DNA of 64,000 nt. It comes from Sphingomonas sp. BK235 (GTDB taxonomy: Bacteria > Pseudomonadota > Alphaproteobacteria > Sphingomonadales > Sphingomonadaceae). The translations under genes were made by a program, and so were the position numbers. This document shows, in pieces, positions 18,734 to 27,165 of this stretch (position 1 is the stretch's first letter; every line of letters begins with the position of its first letter). The stretch is from positions 248,001-312,000 of the forward strand of contig NZ_SLXN01000001.1 of NCBI RefSeq assembly GCF_004345855.1, read 5' to 3'. A model generated the notes under the pieces. It was not told the DNA's origin, made no database searches, and saw only the letters and a program-made list of their open reading frames with translations.

Positions 18734-20434
18734 TCAGCCCAGCAAGGTCTCCGGCTCACGCGCTAGCAGATGGACGACACCTTCGGCCGGCCGCGCCAGC
18801 CCGCGCACGCCCGCGCCGCGCAGCGCGGCCTCGTCGATCGCGGCAGCACCGACCTCGACGCGGACGCGCCCGGCATGGACGCTCGCGCCGCGCACGTTGC
18901 CCACCCCGCCGAGTGCCGCCAGCAGCGCCGGCGCCAGCGTCACCGTCGCGTGTGCCGCGGCGGGCTCCTCCGTGATCGCCACCGCGACACCGCCCCCGGC
19001 CGCCAGCGCGTCGCGGATCTCGACCGCGACGCTGTCGGCGATCGGGCCGAGCACCACCTGGAGCGCGGTCGGGGAGGGGCGGATCACGCCGCGCGCGCCG
19101 AGCGCCTTGAGCGCGGCCTCGTCCACCGCCGCCTGATCGCGCACACCGAGCCGCAGCCGGGTGGTGCAGGCGCCGACGTTGGTGAGGTTGGCGCCCCCGC
19201 CGAGCGCGCGCGCGAACGCCGCACCGCGCTCGCCCACCGCGACCGGCGCCGCGGCCGCCGCGGGGGCGTCGTCGCGCCCCGGCGTCTTGAGGTTGAGCCT
19301 GGCGATAAAGAAGCGGAACAGCCCGTAATAGAGCAAGGCGTAGACCGCGCCGACCGGCAGCAGCAGCAGCGGCCGCGTCGCCTTGGAGAAGTTGAGCACA
19401 TAGTCGAGCAGCCCGGCGGAGAAGCCGAAGCCCAGCTTCACCCCCAGCGCCGCCATCAGCGCCATCGACAGTCCGGTCAGCACCGCGTGAACCGCGTAGA
19501 GCACGGGCGCGAGGAACATGAAGCTGAACTCGATCGGCTCGGTCACGCCGGTCAGCGCCGAGGTCAGCGCCAGGCTGAACAGCATGCCGCCCACTTCCTT
19601 GCGCCGGTCGCGCGGCGCGGCGTGGTACATCGCGAGACAGGCGGCGGGCAGGCCGAACATCATGATCGGGAAGAAGCCCGCCATGAACGCGCCCGCGCTT
19701 GGGTCACCCGCAAAGAAGCGCCGCAGGTCGCCGTTGGCGCCATGATAGTCGCCCATCACGAACCAGGCGATGTTGTTGATCAGATGGTGTAATCCGGTGA
19801 CGAGCAGCAATCGGTTGAGCAGCCCGAACAGGAACAGCCCGACGCTGCCCGCGCCGGTGATGGCGTAGCTCAGCTGGTCGATCCCGCTGCTGATCCCCGC
19901 GAAGCCGAGCCCGACCGCGACCGCCAGCACCAGCCCGGCGACGCCGCTGACGATCGGCACGAACCGCCGCCCGCCGAAGAAGGCGAGATACTCGGGCAGC
20001 TTCACGGTCGAGAAGCGGTTGTAGAACCCGCCGCCGACCAGCCCCGAGATGATCCCGATCGGCACGTCGAGCCGGGCGATCGCCTTGGCCTTCCACGCCG
20101 CGACCGCGAGGTCGACGCTCGCGCCGCTCAGCCCTGCGGTGACTTCGGGCGGTACGGTGAGCAGCACCTTGCTCGCCTCGGTGGCGACGAGGAAGCACAC
20201 CATGCCGGCGAGGCAGGCGGCGCCATTACCGTCGCGCGCGAAGCCGGTGGAGACGCCGATCGCGAACAGTAGCCCGAGATGGTTGAAGATGGCGTCGCCC
20301 GCGGCGCTGACGAAGGCGATGTTCAGCAGATCGGGCTGGCCGAGGCGCAGCAGCAGGCCGGCGATCGGCAGCACCGCGATCGGCAGCATCAAGGCGCGGC
20401 CGAGCGGCTGGAGCGTTCCCAGGATCGACTTCAT
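18734..20434 (-). CDS. nagE: PTS N-acetylglucosamine permease EIIC-EIIB with a second degenerate EIIB
   Basis: ATG 20434 overlaps the upstream EI stop by ATGA. The 566-residue product has a glucose-family EIIC membrane domain (about 1-385) with VLPIAGLLLRLGQPD, LLVTGLHHLINN and the substrate-site region GVTEPIEFSFMFLAP. An EIIB domain follows (about 403-480) with the phospho-cysteine Cys423 in NVGACTTRLRL. A second EIIB-like segment (about 497-566) repeats the fold but has Ser518 where the cysteine should be (RGASVHAGRVRV). It sits downstream of nagA and the EIIA-HPr-EI fusion, so GlcNAc is the expected substrate, taken up as GlcNAc-6-P. Confidence 0.9.
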   Translation of the reverse strand: MKSILGTLQPLGRALMLPIAVLPIAGLLLRLGQPDLLNIAFVSAAGDAIFNHLGLLFAIGVSTGFARDGNGAACLAGMVCFLVATEASKVLLTVPPEVTAGLSGASVDLAVAAWKAKAIARLDVPIGIISGLVGGGFYNRFSTVKLPEYLAFFGGRRFVPIVSGVAGLVLAVAVGLGFAGISSGIDQLSYAITGAGSVGLFLFGLLNRLLLVTGLHHLINNIAWFVMGDYHGANGDLRRFFAGDPSAGAFMAGFFPIMMFGLPAACLAMYHAAPRDRRKEVGGMLFSLALTSALTGVTEPIEFSFMFLAPVLYAVHAVLTGLSMALMAALGVKLGFGFSAGLLDYVLNFSKATRPLLLLPVGAVYALLYYGLFRFFIARLNLKTPGRDDAPAAAAAPVAVGERGAAFARALGGGANLTNVGACTTRLRLGVRDQAAVDEAALKALGARGVIRPSPTALQVVLGPIADSVAVEIRDALAAGGGVAVAITEEPAAAHATVTLAPALLAALGGVGNVRGASVHAGRVRVEVGAAAIDEAALRGAGVRGLARPAEGVVHLLAREPETLLG

Positions 20435-22905
20435 CGTGCGAACTCCCGTGCTAGCTGGCGGACCTCGGCGGCACCCGCGCAGTCGAGCGCGGCGCGGGCG
20501 TGGTCGCGCGCGCGGATCATGTCGAGGTCGCGCACCAGCGCCTTGATGTCGGCGACCGCGGCGGGCGCGACCGACAGCTCGGTGACGCCGAGCCCGACCA
20601 GGATCGGTACCGCGAGCGGGTCGGAGGCGAGCCCGCCGCACACGCCGGTCCAGCGCGCGTGGCGCGCGCCGCCCGCGACGGTCTGCTCGATCAGGCGCAG
20701 CACCGCGGGGTGGAGGCCGTCGAGCGCGCCCGCGACCGCGGCGTTGCCGCGATCCATCGCCAGCGCATATTGGGTGAGATCGTTGGTGCCGATCGACAGG
20801 AAATCGGCCTCGCGCGCGAGCTGCGCCGCGGTCACCGCCGCGGCAGGCGTCTCGACCATGATGCCGAGCTCGACCCCGTCGCCACCCCCGACGCGGTCGA
20901 GCGCGGCGCGCACCTGGCGCAGCTCGTCGAGCCCGACCACCATCGGCACCATGATGCGGCACTGGCCGACGGGGCGGACCGCGAGGATCGCGCGCAGCTG
21001 ATCGTCGAGGATATCCGGGTGCGCCAGCCCGACGCGGATGCCGCGCAGGCCGAGCGCCGGGTTCTCTTCCGGGCCGATCGGCAGATAGGGCGCGGGCTTG
21101 TCGCCGCCGATGTCGAGCAGGCGGACGATCACCGGCTTGCCCGCCAGCGCGTCGGCGACCGACTGATAGGCCGCGGTCTGCTCGGCGACGTCGGGGGCGG
21201 TGGCGCGGTCGAGGAACAGCAATTCGGTGCGCAGCAGCCCGCAGCCCTCGGCACCGTTGGCGGCGGCGACGCGCGCATCCTCGGCCGAGCCGCAGTTGGC
21301 GACCACCTCGATCCGCGTGCCGTCGGCGGTGCGGCATTCCTCGGCGGCGCGCGCGCGCGCGGCGGCGCGGCGCTCGGCGACCGCGGCGAGGCGCGCCTCG
21401 GCGTCAGCGACGAGCTCGGGCGACGGCGCGACATGGAGCAGACCCTCGCTCGCGTCGAGCACGACGCGGGTGCCCTCGGCCAGGTCGCGTACCGCCGCAC
21501 CCAACGCCACCAGCGCGGGCAGTCCGCGCGAGGCGGCCAGGATCGCGACGTGCGAGGTCGGGCCGCCGCGCTCGATCGCGAGCCCTGCCACCCGATCGAG
21601 GTCGAGCGCCATCAGTTGCGACGGCAGCAGGTCGTCGGCGAGCACGATCGCGCCCTCGGGCAGCGTCGCCGCCTCCTGTTCCACCCCCATCAGCCGCGCG
21701 ATCAGCTGGCGCTCGAGGTCGCGCATGTCGTCCGCGCGCTCGGCCAGCCGCGGGTCGCCGCCGGCGCGCAGCGCCTCGGCCTGCGGGCGGATGGCGTCGC
21801 GCCACGCCTGCGCCGCGCTCGCTCCACCCGTGATCGCGCGGTGGGCGGCGTCGAGCAGTGCCGGGTCGGCGAGCATGTCGGCATGCGCCTGGAAGATCGC
21901 GCGCGCCGGCCCGGTCGCTCCCGCCGAGCGCGCGGCGAGGTCGTCGGCGAGCGCGGCGCGCGCCGACTCGAAGCACGCCTCCTCGGCGGCGATGCCGACG
22001 CCGGTGGTCGGGACGTCGAGGTCGCGCACCTGCCAGCGCGCGACGGCGCCGATCGCGAGACCGGGGGATGCGGTGACGCCGGCGATGGCGCCCACCGGTA
22101 CCCTGCGCGGCTTCGCCGGGGCGGGAGCGGGCGAGGGCGCGGGCGCGCCCTCGTCGAGATCGGTGGCGAGCAGCTCGGCGATGGCGGTGACCGCCGCCTC
22201 GGCGTCCACACCGCGCGCCTCGATCGTCAGCTCGTCAAGGTGCGCGACGATCAGCGAGAGCAGACCGACCGGGCTGCGCGCGCTGGCTGAGCGCTCGCCC
22301 TTGGTGAGCGTGACCTCGGCGGAGAAGGTCTTGGCCGCCGCCGCGATCTTGGCGGCGGGACGGGCGTGGATGCCGTGCGACAGCGCCACGGTGACGGCGC
22401 GGCGGACTGTCGGGCCGTCGCTCGCATCCTCCACCGCCGCGGCCTCGCGCGCCACCAGCGTGAGCAGCGGCGCGCCGATCGCCACCGCCCCGGTCTCGGC
22501 ACGCCCGGCGATGGCGAAGCGCTCGCCGTTGGTGACGATCACCGGCGTGATCGCCGCCTGCGCCTCGCGCACGATCAGGTCGAGGTCGAAGCGGATCAGC
22601 GGCTCGCCGCGTGTCACCGTCGCCCCCGCCGCCACCAGGGGCTCGAACCCGCGCCCGTCGAGCGCGACCGTGTCGATGCCGAGATGGATCAGCAGCTGCG
22701 CCCCCTCGGGCGTCTCCAGCGTGATCGCGTGCCCGCTCGGCTGCACCACCAGCACGCGCGCGTCGCACGGCGCGACGAGCACGTCGCCGGTCGGGTCGAT
22801 CGCCAGCCCGTCTCCCAGCATCCGCTCCGCGAAGACCGCGTCGACGACCTCGTCGAGCGGGCTGACCCAGCCCTCCAATGGTGCGGTCAGCGAGATGGTG
22901 GCCAT
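20431..22905 (-). CDS. Fused PTS phosphotransferase EIIA-HPr-EI
   Basis: The start is ATG 22905 (MATISLTAPLEGWVSPLD); upstream codons belong to another frame of nagA. The 824 residues hold three domains. Glucose-type EIIA covers about 1-150 with active His74 in LLIHLGIDTV and the partner His59. HPr covers about 165-250 with His180 in LSHGIHARPAA. Enzyme I covers about 270-824 with phospho-His452 in GGPTSHVAILAASRG, then GCGLLRTELLFL and the PEP-site segment FLSIGTNDLTQYALAMDR. The protein carries phosphate from PEP to the EIIB of NagE, making the locus self-sufficient for PTS transport. Similar triple fusions are found beside nagE in other alpha- and gammaproteobacteria. Confidence 0.95.
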   Translation of the reverse strand: MATISLTAPLEGWVSPLDEVVDAVFAERMLGDGLAIDPTGDVLVAPCDARVLVVQPSGHAITLETPEGAQLLIHLGIDTVALDGRGFEPLVAAGATVTRGEPLIRFDLDLIVREAQAAITPVIVTNGERFAIAGRAETGAVAIGAPLLTLVAREAAAVEDASDGPTVRRAVTVALSHGIHARPAAKIAAAAKTFSAEVTLTKGERSASARSPVGLLSLIVAHLDELTIEARGVDAEAAVTAIAELLATDLDEGAPAPSPAPAPAKPRRVPVGAIAGVTASPGLAIGAVARWQVRDLDVPTTGVGIAAEEACFESARAALADDLAARSAGATGPARAIFQAHADMLADPALLDAAHRAITGGASAAQAWRDAIRPQAEALRAGGDPRLAERADDMRDLERQLIARLMGVEQEAATLPEGAIVLADDLLPSQLMALDLDRVAGLAIERGGPTSHVAILAASRGLPALVALGAAVRDLAEGTRVVLDASEGLLHVAPSPELVADAEARLAAVAERRAAARARAAEECRTADGTRIEVVANCGSAEDARVAAANGAEGCGLLRTELLFLDRATAPDVAEQTAAYQSVADALAGKPVIVRLLDIGGDKPAPYLPIGPEENPALGLRGIRVGLAHPDILDDQLRAILAVRPVGQCRIMVPMVVGLDELRQVRAALDRVGGGDGVELGIMVETPAAAVTAAQLAREADFLSIGTNDLTQYALAMDRGNAAVAGALDGLHPAVLRLIEQTVAGGARHARWTGVCGGLASDPLAVPILVGLGVTELSVAPAAVADIKALVRDLDMIRARDHARAALDCAGAAEVRQLAREFAR

Positions 22906-22934
22906 GGATGCTCCGAACGGGGGATGAGGAGAAG

Positions 22935-24104
22935 TCAGGTGACGGGCTCGCCGTGCGCCTGCCGCGGCAGCACGACGCGCTCCTCGCCGCCGACCCAGGT
23001 GCCGAGCGGCTGAAGGTCGGCGTCGAGCCGCACCCAGTCGGCGCGCAGCCCGGCGGCGAGCGCGCCGCGCTCCGCCTCCAGGCCGAGGAAGGCCGCGGGG
23101 CTGGTCGCCGCCAGCGCCGCCGCGATCTCGGGCGCGAGGCCGAGCCGCTGGACGGCGTTGCGGACCGCGCCCGCCATGTCGAGGTCCGAGCCGGCGAGCG
23201 TGCCGTCGGCGCCGACGCAGCGGCCGTCCTCGACGTGGATCGGCTTGCCCTGAAGGACGAAATCCTTCCGCGCCGCGCCGACGCACGGCATCGCGTCCGA
23301 CACCAGCATGAAGCGGTCGACCGGACGCGCGCGTAGCGCGATGCGCAGCGCCGCATCGTCGACGTGGAAGCCGTCGACGATGATCCCGCACCAGGCATGC
23401 TGGTCGTCGAGCGACGCGCCGACCACGCCGGGGGCGCGATGCACCAGCGGCGACATCGCGTTGAAGAGATGCGTCACGCCGGTCGCGCCCGCGGCGAAGG
23501 CGGCGGTGGCGGTGGCGTAATCGGCGTCGGTGTGGCCGAGGCAGACGCGCACGCCCGCCCGCGCCAGCGTGGCGATCTGCTCGGCGGTCACGCGCTCGGG
23601 CGCCAGCGTCACCATCACCACGCCGCGGCGCGGCCGGAGCAGCAGCGCCATCAGCTCGTCGTCGAGCGGCTGGAAGCGCGCGGGATCGTGGATGCCCTTG
23701 CGCGCGAGGCTCAGCACCGGCCCCTCGACGTGGGTGCCGAGCACGCCGGGCACGCCCGCTTCGATCGCCGCGTCGACGGCGTCGAGCCCGCGCGCGATCA
23801 CCGCCGGGCGATCGCTGATCAGTGTCGGCATGAAGCCGGTGGTGCCGTAGGGCGCATGCGCCGCGCCGATCGCGGCGATGCCCTCGACCGTCGGCGTGTC
23901 GTTGAACAGCACGCCGCCGCCGCCGTTGACCTGGGTGTCGATGAAGCCCGGCATCACCCAGCCGCCGGCGAGATCGACCGCCTCGCGCTCGGCGCCGGCG
24001 CGCAGCGCCGCGATCGTGCCGTCGGCGGCGACCTCGATCGTCGCCGCGTCGAGCACGCCGTCGCGCGTCGCGATCCGGCCGTTGCGGAAGCTGTGCGTCG
24101 TCAT
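22935..24104 (-). CDS. nagA: N-acetylglucosamine-6-phosphate deacetylase
   Basis: The 389-residue amidohydrolase converts GlcNAc-6-P to GlcN-6-P and acetate in the cytoplasm. Family motifs are present: VMPGFIDTQVNGGGG, the metal Glu in THVEGPVLS, LGHTDADY, THLFNAMSP, the catalytic Asp in LVSDAMPCVG, and GTLAGSDLDM. ATG 24104 overlaps the stop of the SIS deaminase gene by four bases. A 29-nt gap to the PTS fusion gene suggests a single operon nagB-II, nagA, EIIA-HPr-EI, nagE. Confidence 0.95.
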   Translation of the reverse strand: MTTHSFRNGRIATRDGVLDAATIEVAADGTIAALRAGAEREAVDLAGGWVMPGFIDTQVNGGGGVLFNDTPTVEGIAAIGAAHAPYGTTGFMPTLISDRPAVIARGLDAVDAAIEAGVPGVLGTHVEGPVLSLARKGIHDPARFQPLDDELMALLLRPRRGVVMVTLAPERVTAEQIATLARAGVRVCLGHTDADYATATAAFAAGATGVTHLFNAMSPLVHRAPGVVGASLDDQHAWCGIIVDGFHVDDAALRIALRARPVDRFMLVSDAMPCVGAARKDFVLQGKPIHVEDGRCVGADGTLAGSDLDMAGAVRNAVQRLGLAPEIAAALAATSPAAFLGLEAERGALAAGLRADWVRLDADLQPLGTWVGGEERVVLPRQAHGEPVT

Positions 24105-25159
24105 AGCGTCTTGGTGACCTTGCTGAGATGGCGCGGTGAGTCGGGATCGAGCCCGCGCGCGACCGAGAGCGCGTTCGCCATGCGGTAGAAGCTCTGGATC
24201 ATCAGCACGGGCTCGAGCGCGGGATGGTCGCGCAGCGCCGCGGGGCTGCCCGCGCCGTCCTGCGCGGCATCGGCGAGCGCGACGCGCGCGTCACGCTGCG
24301 CGAACTCGGCCGCCGCCTCGCGCACGCCGTCGCCGGCCTGGTCCGAGGTGGCGAAGGCGATCAGCGGGAAGCCGGCGTCGACGATCGCCATCGGGCCGTG
24401 GCGAACCTCGGCGCTGCTGAACGCCTCGGCGTGGAGCGCGCAGGTCTCCTTCAGCTTGAGCGCCGCCTCCTGCGCGATGCCGAAGCCGAGGCCGCGACCG
24501 ATCACGAACAGGTTGCTGGCGTCGCGCAGCAGCTCGACCACGCCGCTCCAGTCGAGCGCCCAGGCGGCACCGAGCCGCTCGGGCAGGCGATCGAGCGCTT
24601 CGGTGAGCGCGGCATCCTGGCTCCACTCGGCGGTGAGCAGCGCCAGCGCGGCGAGCGCGGCGATGTACGACTTGGTCGCGGCGACCGAGCGTTCCGGCCC
24701 GGCCATCAGCGGCACCAGCGTGTCCGCGGTCTCGGCGAGCGGGGAGGTCGTGTCGTTGACCAGCGCGACGACGTGCGCGCCGGCCGCCTTCTGCGCGGCG
24801 ACGCTGGCGAGCAGGTCGGGGCTGCGCCCGCTCTGCGAGATCGCGATGCAGAGGCCGCCGGAGGGGGCGACGTCAGCGGCATAGACCGAGGCGACCGAGG
24901 GGGCGGCGGAGGCGACGGGCACGCCGACGAACGTCTCGATCAGATATTTGCCATAGGTCGCGGCGTGATCCGACGAGCCGCGCGCGCAGGTGACGACCAC
25001 CGCCGGCGGGGCGGCGCGGAGCCGCTCGCCGAGTGCGGCGAGCGTCGCGCGATTGGCCGCGAGCAGCCGTGCGACCGCGGCGCCCGCCTCGGCCGCCTCG
25101 GCGTGCATCAGCGTGGCGTTCGCGTCCTGGGCCGGTGGCTGGTCGGTCGTCGCGATCAT
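24101..25159 (-). CDS. SIS-family glucosamine-6-phosphate deaminase (NagB-II type)
   Basis: The 352-residue product has two SIS domains, with CARGSSDHAATYGKYLIE and IAISQSGRSPDLL in the first and IGRGLGFGIAQEAALKLKE and EVRHGPMAIV in the second. The N-terminal glutaminase domain of GlmS is absent. The C-terminus ends in DSPRHLSKVTKTL, as in known NagB-II proteins. The reaction is GlcN-6-P to fructose-6-P plus ammonia. Being first in the nag operon and lacking the glutaminase domain both argue for catabolism rather than cell-wall synthesis. Confidence 0.92.
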   Translation of the reverse strand: MIATTDQPPAQDANATLMHAEAAEAGAAVARLLAANRATLAALGERLRAAPPAVVVTCARGSSDHAATYGKYLIETFVGVPVASAAPSVASVYAADVAPSGGLCIAISQSGRSPDLLASVAAQKAAGAHVVALVNDTTSPLAETADTLVPLMAGPERSVAATKSYIAALAALALLTAEWSQDAALTEALDRLPERLGAAWALDWSGVVELLRDASNLFVIGRGLGFGIAQEAALKLKETCALHAEAFSSAEVRHGPMAIVDAGFPLIAFATSDQAGDGVREAAAEFAQRDARVALADAAQDGAGSPAALRDHPALEPVLMIQSFYRMANALSVARGLDPDSPRHLSKVTKTL

Positions 25160-25218
25160 GCTGGGCTCCCCTGCCGCGCGGGACCGCGACGGCGTTTCCC
25201 AGAGGGTTAAGTTATAAA

Positions 25219-25232
25219 TTGGTATTGTTCAA
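25219..25232. promoter_or_regulatory. Candidate weak GntR-type site before the nag operon
   Basis: TTGGTATTGTTCAA lies 60 nt upstream of the SIS deaminase start and overlaps the cutC stop codon. It shares TTGGTAT with the palindrome at 14586-14608; the other arm (TTCAA instead of ACCAA) is imperfect. The AT-rich stretch GTTATAAATT immediately beside it could be part of a promoter. Inference only. Confidence 0.35.
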
Positions 25233-25963
25233 GCGGCCTCGTCGCGCAGCATCGCGGCGAGGCGGGCGACCGTCGCCGGATCGGTCGCGTAGCTGGTCTC
25301 GGCGACGAAGCCGAAGCGGCGCAGCGTGGCGTCAGCGGTGTCGGCGCGGGCGACCCGACACGAGGCATGGACCTCGCGCGCCCCGGTGGCGAGCAGCGCC
25401 GGCAGGGTCGCCGGCGACACGCCGCTGCCGACGAGCACGGTGATGCGGGTGCCGGCCGCGGCGACCAGCGACGTCAGCGTGTCGATTGCCTCGACTGCGC
25501 GGGGCGCACCGCCCGAGGTGAGGATCCGATCGAAGCCGAGCGTCACCGCCTGCTCGAGCGCTTCGAGCGGGTCGGGGGTGAGGTCGAAGGCGCGGTGTAG
25601 CGTCAGGGACAACGCTCGCTCGCGCGCCACGTCCGCCCAGTGCGCGAGGCAGTCGATGTCGAGCGTGCCGTCGCGCGCGTTGGCGCCAATTACCACGCCG
25701 GCGAGCCCGGCGTCCGCTGCGGCGCTTATGTCTTCCTCGACCAGCCGTCGCTCGCCCGCGTCATAGACGAAGTCGCCCGCCCGCGGCCGCACGAGCAGGT
25801 GGACCGGGATCGGTGCGCTCGCGGCGGCGCGGATGAGCGAGGGCGAGGGGGTCAGGCCGCCGACGTCGAGCGCGGCGCAGAGCTCGATCCGGTCGGCGCC
25901 ACCCTCCACCGCCGCGGCGATGCCGTGCGCATCCTCGACGCAGACCTCGAGCAGCCGCCTCAC
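25229..25963 (-). CDS. CutC-family TIM-barrel protein
   Basis: A GTG start at 25963 overlaps the stop of the glycosylasparaginase gene (GTGA), giving 244 residues. It opens with LLEVCVEDAHGIAAAVEGGA, then DRIELCAALDVGGLTPS, VHLLVRPRAGDFVY, GVVIGANARDGTLD, LTLHRAFDLTPDP, FDRILTSGGAP and VLVGSGVSP, all typical of the CutC family. No signal peptide is visible, so it is cytoplasmic. CutC was named for copper tolerance in E. coli, but a direct copper role is disputed. Tight coupling to a glycosylasparaginase inside an N-glycan locus hints at a sugar-related role; the function is unproven. Confidence 0.88.
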   Translation of the reverse strand: MRRLLEVCVEDAHGIAAAVEGGADRIELCAALDVGGLTPSPSLIRAAASAPIPVHLLVRPRAGDFVYDAGERRLVEEDISAAADAGLAGVVIGANARDGTLDIDCLAHWADVARERALSLTLHRAFDLTPDPLEALEQAVTLGFDRILTSGGAPRAVEAIDTLTSLVAAAGTRITVLVGSGVSPATLPALLATGAREVHASCRVARADTADATLRRFGFVAETSYATDPATVARLAAMLRDEAA

Positions 25964-26982
25964 GCGCGGAACAGCGACGGGGCGGGGTGGACAATGGTCG
26001 TCCCGCGCGCGTCGGTCACCGCATAGGTGAAGCCGGGCAGCAGGCAGAAGGCGCCGACGTTGCCCTTGGTGTCGAGCGCGAGGAAGCCGACCTGCATACC
26101 CTTGATCGCGTCGCCGCGCAGCGCGGCGATATGGCGCACGACCTCCTCGCACGCCGCCTGCGCCGAGCGGCCCGCGCGCATCGAGGCGACCACGCGCGCG
26201 CTGCCAGCGACGCGAGTCACTTCCTCGCCGACCCCGGTCGAGGTGGCGCCGCCGACACCGCGCTCGACGTAGAGGCCGGCACCGACCTGCGGCGAGTCGC
26301 CGACGCGCCCGCGGATCTTGAACGCCATGCCCGAGGTGGTGCAGGCGCCCGCCATGCGCCCGTCCGCGGTGCGCGCGAGCAGCCCGATCGTGTCATGGTC
26401 GAGCGCGCCGCCGGGCGTGCGATGCGGCGCGGCGGTGCCGTAGGTGCCGGTCTCGCTGTTGGCGACGGGCTGGTACTTCGCGGTCTTGAGCCACTCGCGC
26501 CACGCCTGCTCCGCCGGCGGCGTGAGCAGGTCGACCTTCTCGAAGCCCTGCTCGCGCGCAAAGCGGGTGGCGCCCTCGCCGACCAGGAAGGTGTGCGGCG
26601 TCTTCTCCATGACGCGCCGCGCGACCGAGATGGCGTGGACCGTGTCCTCCAGCGCGGCGACCGCGCCGACCGCGCCGGCATCGTCCATGATCACCGCGTC
26701 GAGCGTGACATGGCCGTCGCGGTCGGGGTAGCCGCCGTAGCCGACCGAGTGGTTGTCCGGATCGGCCTCGGGCACGCGCGCGCCCGCCTCGACCGCGTCG
26801 AGCAGCGACCCGCCGGCGCGCAGCCGCGCGAAGGCGGCGGCGTTGGCGGCGGCGCCGAAGTCCCAGGTGGAGAGCACGCGCACGTCACGCGCCGGGGCAG
26901 CGGCCGCGGCGGCGCCGCGGGCCAGCGGCAACATGCCGCCGACCGCGCCGAGCGTGGTCAGCAAGGATCGTCTCGTGGTCAT
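25960..26982 (-). CDS. N4-(beta-N-acetylglucosaminyl)-L-asparaginase (glycosylasparaginase), Tat-exported
   Basis: The second of two adjacent ATGs (26982) is chosen because GGAGGGG lies about 7 nt before it. The 340-residue product has a twin-arginine signal (MTTRRSLLTTLGAVGG). It is an Ntn-hydrolase precursor: STWDFG near the mature start, PDNHSVGYGGYPDRDG, and the autocleavage/nucleophile site GGALDHDTIGLLA with Thr about 198. MAFKIRGRVGDSPQVGAGLY follows in the beta chain (quoted in part). The enzyme cleaves the GlcNAc-Asn bond that joins N-glycans to protein once the peptide has been trimmed to free Asn. It is divergent from the second TonB receptor and overlaps cutC. Confidence 0.92.
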   Translation of the reverse strand: MTTRRSLLTTLGAVGGMLPLARGAAAAAAPARDVRVLSTWDFGAAANAAAFARLRAGGSLLDAVEAGARVPEADPDNHSVGYGGYPDRDGHVTLDAVIMDDAGAVGAVAALEDTVHAISVARRVMEKTPHTFLVGEGATRFAREQGFEKVDLLTPPAEQAWREWLKTAKYQPVANSETGTYGTAAPHRTPGGALDHDTIGLLARTADGRMAGACTTSGMAFKIRGRVGDSPQVGAGLYVERGVGGATSTGVGEEVTRVAGSARVVASMRAGRSAQAACEEVVRHIAALRGDAIKGMQVGFLALDTKGNVGAFCLLPGFTYAVTDARGTTIVHPAPSLFRA

Positions 26983-27053
26983 CATTCCCCTCCGCACCGG
27001 CATCTCCCGGCGGTCGCACGAGAAACACGGATCGGCCCGCCATGGCAACCGCC

Positions 27054-27095
27054 GGTATCATTGGTCAGGTGAGTGGTCCTGTCAGGTATTGACCT
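27054..27095. promoter_or_regulatory. Candidate control sites between glycosylasparaginase and the second TonB receptor
   Basis: In this 183-nt divergent region, GGTATCATTGG (27054-27064) resembles GGTATCATGG found before the GH20 operon. AGGT-ATTG-ACCT (27084-27095) is a short palindrome whose core GGTATTG matches the candidate before the nag operon. Both are degenerate relatives of the 14586-14608 operator at best. Confidence 0.3.
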
Positions 27096-27165
27096 TTGTG
27101 GCAAATTCATGAAACAAGGGCGAAAGCAATCTTTACCAATGAAAACAAATCAGAGGGTCCCGTCG

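Noticed and set aside
22906..23391. N-terminal extension of the EIIA-HPr-EI frame
   Set aside because: It lies inside nagA in a different frame, and EIIA begins naturally at ATG 22905.
25229..25963. CutC as evidence of a copper-resistance island
   Set aside because: No copper ATPase, oxidase or CopC/D-like gene is near; the context is sugar catabolism.
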